Of a stretch of DNA of 6,245 nucleotides, positions 5,918 through 6,245 are shown piece by piece. Below the pieces are notes generated by a model. It searched no databases, was not told the origin of the DNA, and worked only from the letters and a program-made list of their open reading frames with translations. The position numbers and the translations under genes are program-made. This DNA comes from Gemmatimonadota bacterium. Its GTDB lineage: Bacteria > Gemmatimonadota > Gemmatimonadetes > Gemmatimonadales > Gemmatimonadaceae. Positions within the stretch are counted from its first letter, which is position 1; the number at the start of each line of letters is the position of its first letter. Location of the stretch: the NCBI GenBank assembly GCA_016712265.1, contig JADJRJ010000025.1, positions 1 through 6,245 on the forward strand, read 5' to 3'.

Positions 5918-6245
5918 ATGATTGCAGGACACCTGGGCGAGATCCTCGCCATAATCGCCACCTCGGATCCGCAGACGCACGCGAACACGCAGCTGTACAC
6001 CGACGTGATCGACATGTCCAAGTTCACGCAGGTGATGGGCGTGGCGATGCTGGGCAACATGGCCAGCGAGACCATCGACTTCAAGGCCTACAAGTGCGAC
6101 AGCGACGGCAACAACGCCACCGCGCTCAAGAGCGCCACCCAGCTCTCGGCATCGGCGTCCGCCAACGACAACAGTCAAATCGAGATCGCAGTCATGCAGT
6201 CGGACCTGAACGTCAATTCCGAGGGCGCTCGTTACATCAAGTTCG
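5918..6245 (+). CDS. Structural-type phage protein downstream of the capsid gene (3' truncated by the window)
   Basis: ATG 5918 is preceded by AGGAG at 5904-5908 (nine-base spacer) and AGGA at 5911-5914. The frame is open for 109 codons to the right edge with no stop, so the gene is incomplete here. The product begins MIAGHLGEILAIIATSDPQ, then DVIDMSKFTQVMGVAMLGNM, ETIDFKAYKCDSDGNNAT, SATQLSASASANDNSQIEI and ends at the edge with SEGARYIKF. The pattern of alternating polar beta strands with Asp/Asn/Gly turns suggests a beta-sandwich virion protein. From memory, proteins of this look commonly follow the capsid gene in HK97-type prophages and are left unnamed. A capsid decoration or head-tail joining protein is possible by position; the sequence itself does not decide. 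Confidence 0.8.
   Translation, partial: MIAGHLGEILAIIATSDPQTHANTQLYTDVIDMSKFTQVMGVAMLGNMASETIDFKAYKCDSDGNNATALKSATQLSASASANDNSQIEIAVMQSDLNVNSEGARYIKF

Noticed and set aside
3964..6084. A 706-codon open frame on the - strand opposite the protease, capsid and downstream genes
   Set aside because: It covers an unmistakable HK97 capsid gene, crosses both hairpins, and its translation is Arg/Ala/Gly/His-rich without any family motif. Long antisense frames are expected opposite GC-rich genes with strong third-position bias.

Overview
This is a high-GC stretch of a tailed double-stranded DNA phage or prophage, with every recognisable gene on the + strand. It carries a head-morphogenesis module of the HK97 type: portal, ClpP-class prohead protease, then major capsid protein (MCP). 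The strong third-position GC preference, Shine-Dalgarno sites and gene families suggest a phage of a GC-rich proteobacterium. The host cannot be named from this sequence. No tRNA, rRNA, CRISPR array, insertion sequence, integrase or attachment site is visible.

Layout. At 1-314 lie the tail of an unseen gene and a small unrecognised protein. At 314-1411 is a fibre- or spike-like protein: a lectin-like (LamG/concanavalin-type) N-terminal half, six HAHxxD repeats of about 22 residues, and a run of 9-residue repeats at the C-terminus. Three small genes follow (1411-1644, 1641-2009, 2009-2340); the last resembles a family I remember as phage fibre-tail adaptor. The portal spans 2337-3655, the protease 3690-4383 and the intact 467-residue MCP 4456-5859. 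A further structural-looking gene starts at 5918 and runs off the right edge.

The genes from about 27 to 2340 are packed with overlaps of 1-4 bases at each junction, so they are probably one translationally coupled transcript. A hairpin plus eight-T terminator-like element sits between the protease and the capsid gene, and a second GC-rich hairpin follows the capsid gene.

The most striking anomaly is that three consecutive genes are broken by single-base indels: the adaptor-like gene once (near 2143), the portal twice (near 2655 and 3004) and the protease once (near 3981). All four lie within 1.9 kb, while the flanking genes are intact. In each case the next frame continues the same protein family without loss of residues. 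Sequencing or assembly error, or very recent decay of a prophage, fits better than programmed frameshifting.

If the frames are repaired, the products fit standard HK97-type assembly: the MCP forms the prohead around the portal vertex, the protease removes the N-terminal scaffolding (delta) region, and the small proteins join head, tail or fibres. I see no clearly new defence or mobile system here. The least conventional item is the histidine-rich repeat protein directly upstream of the head genes.
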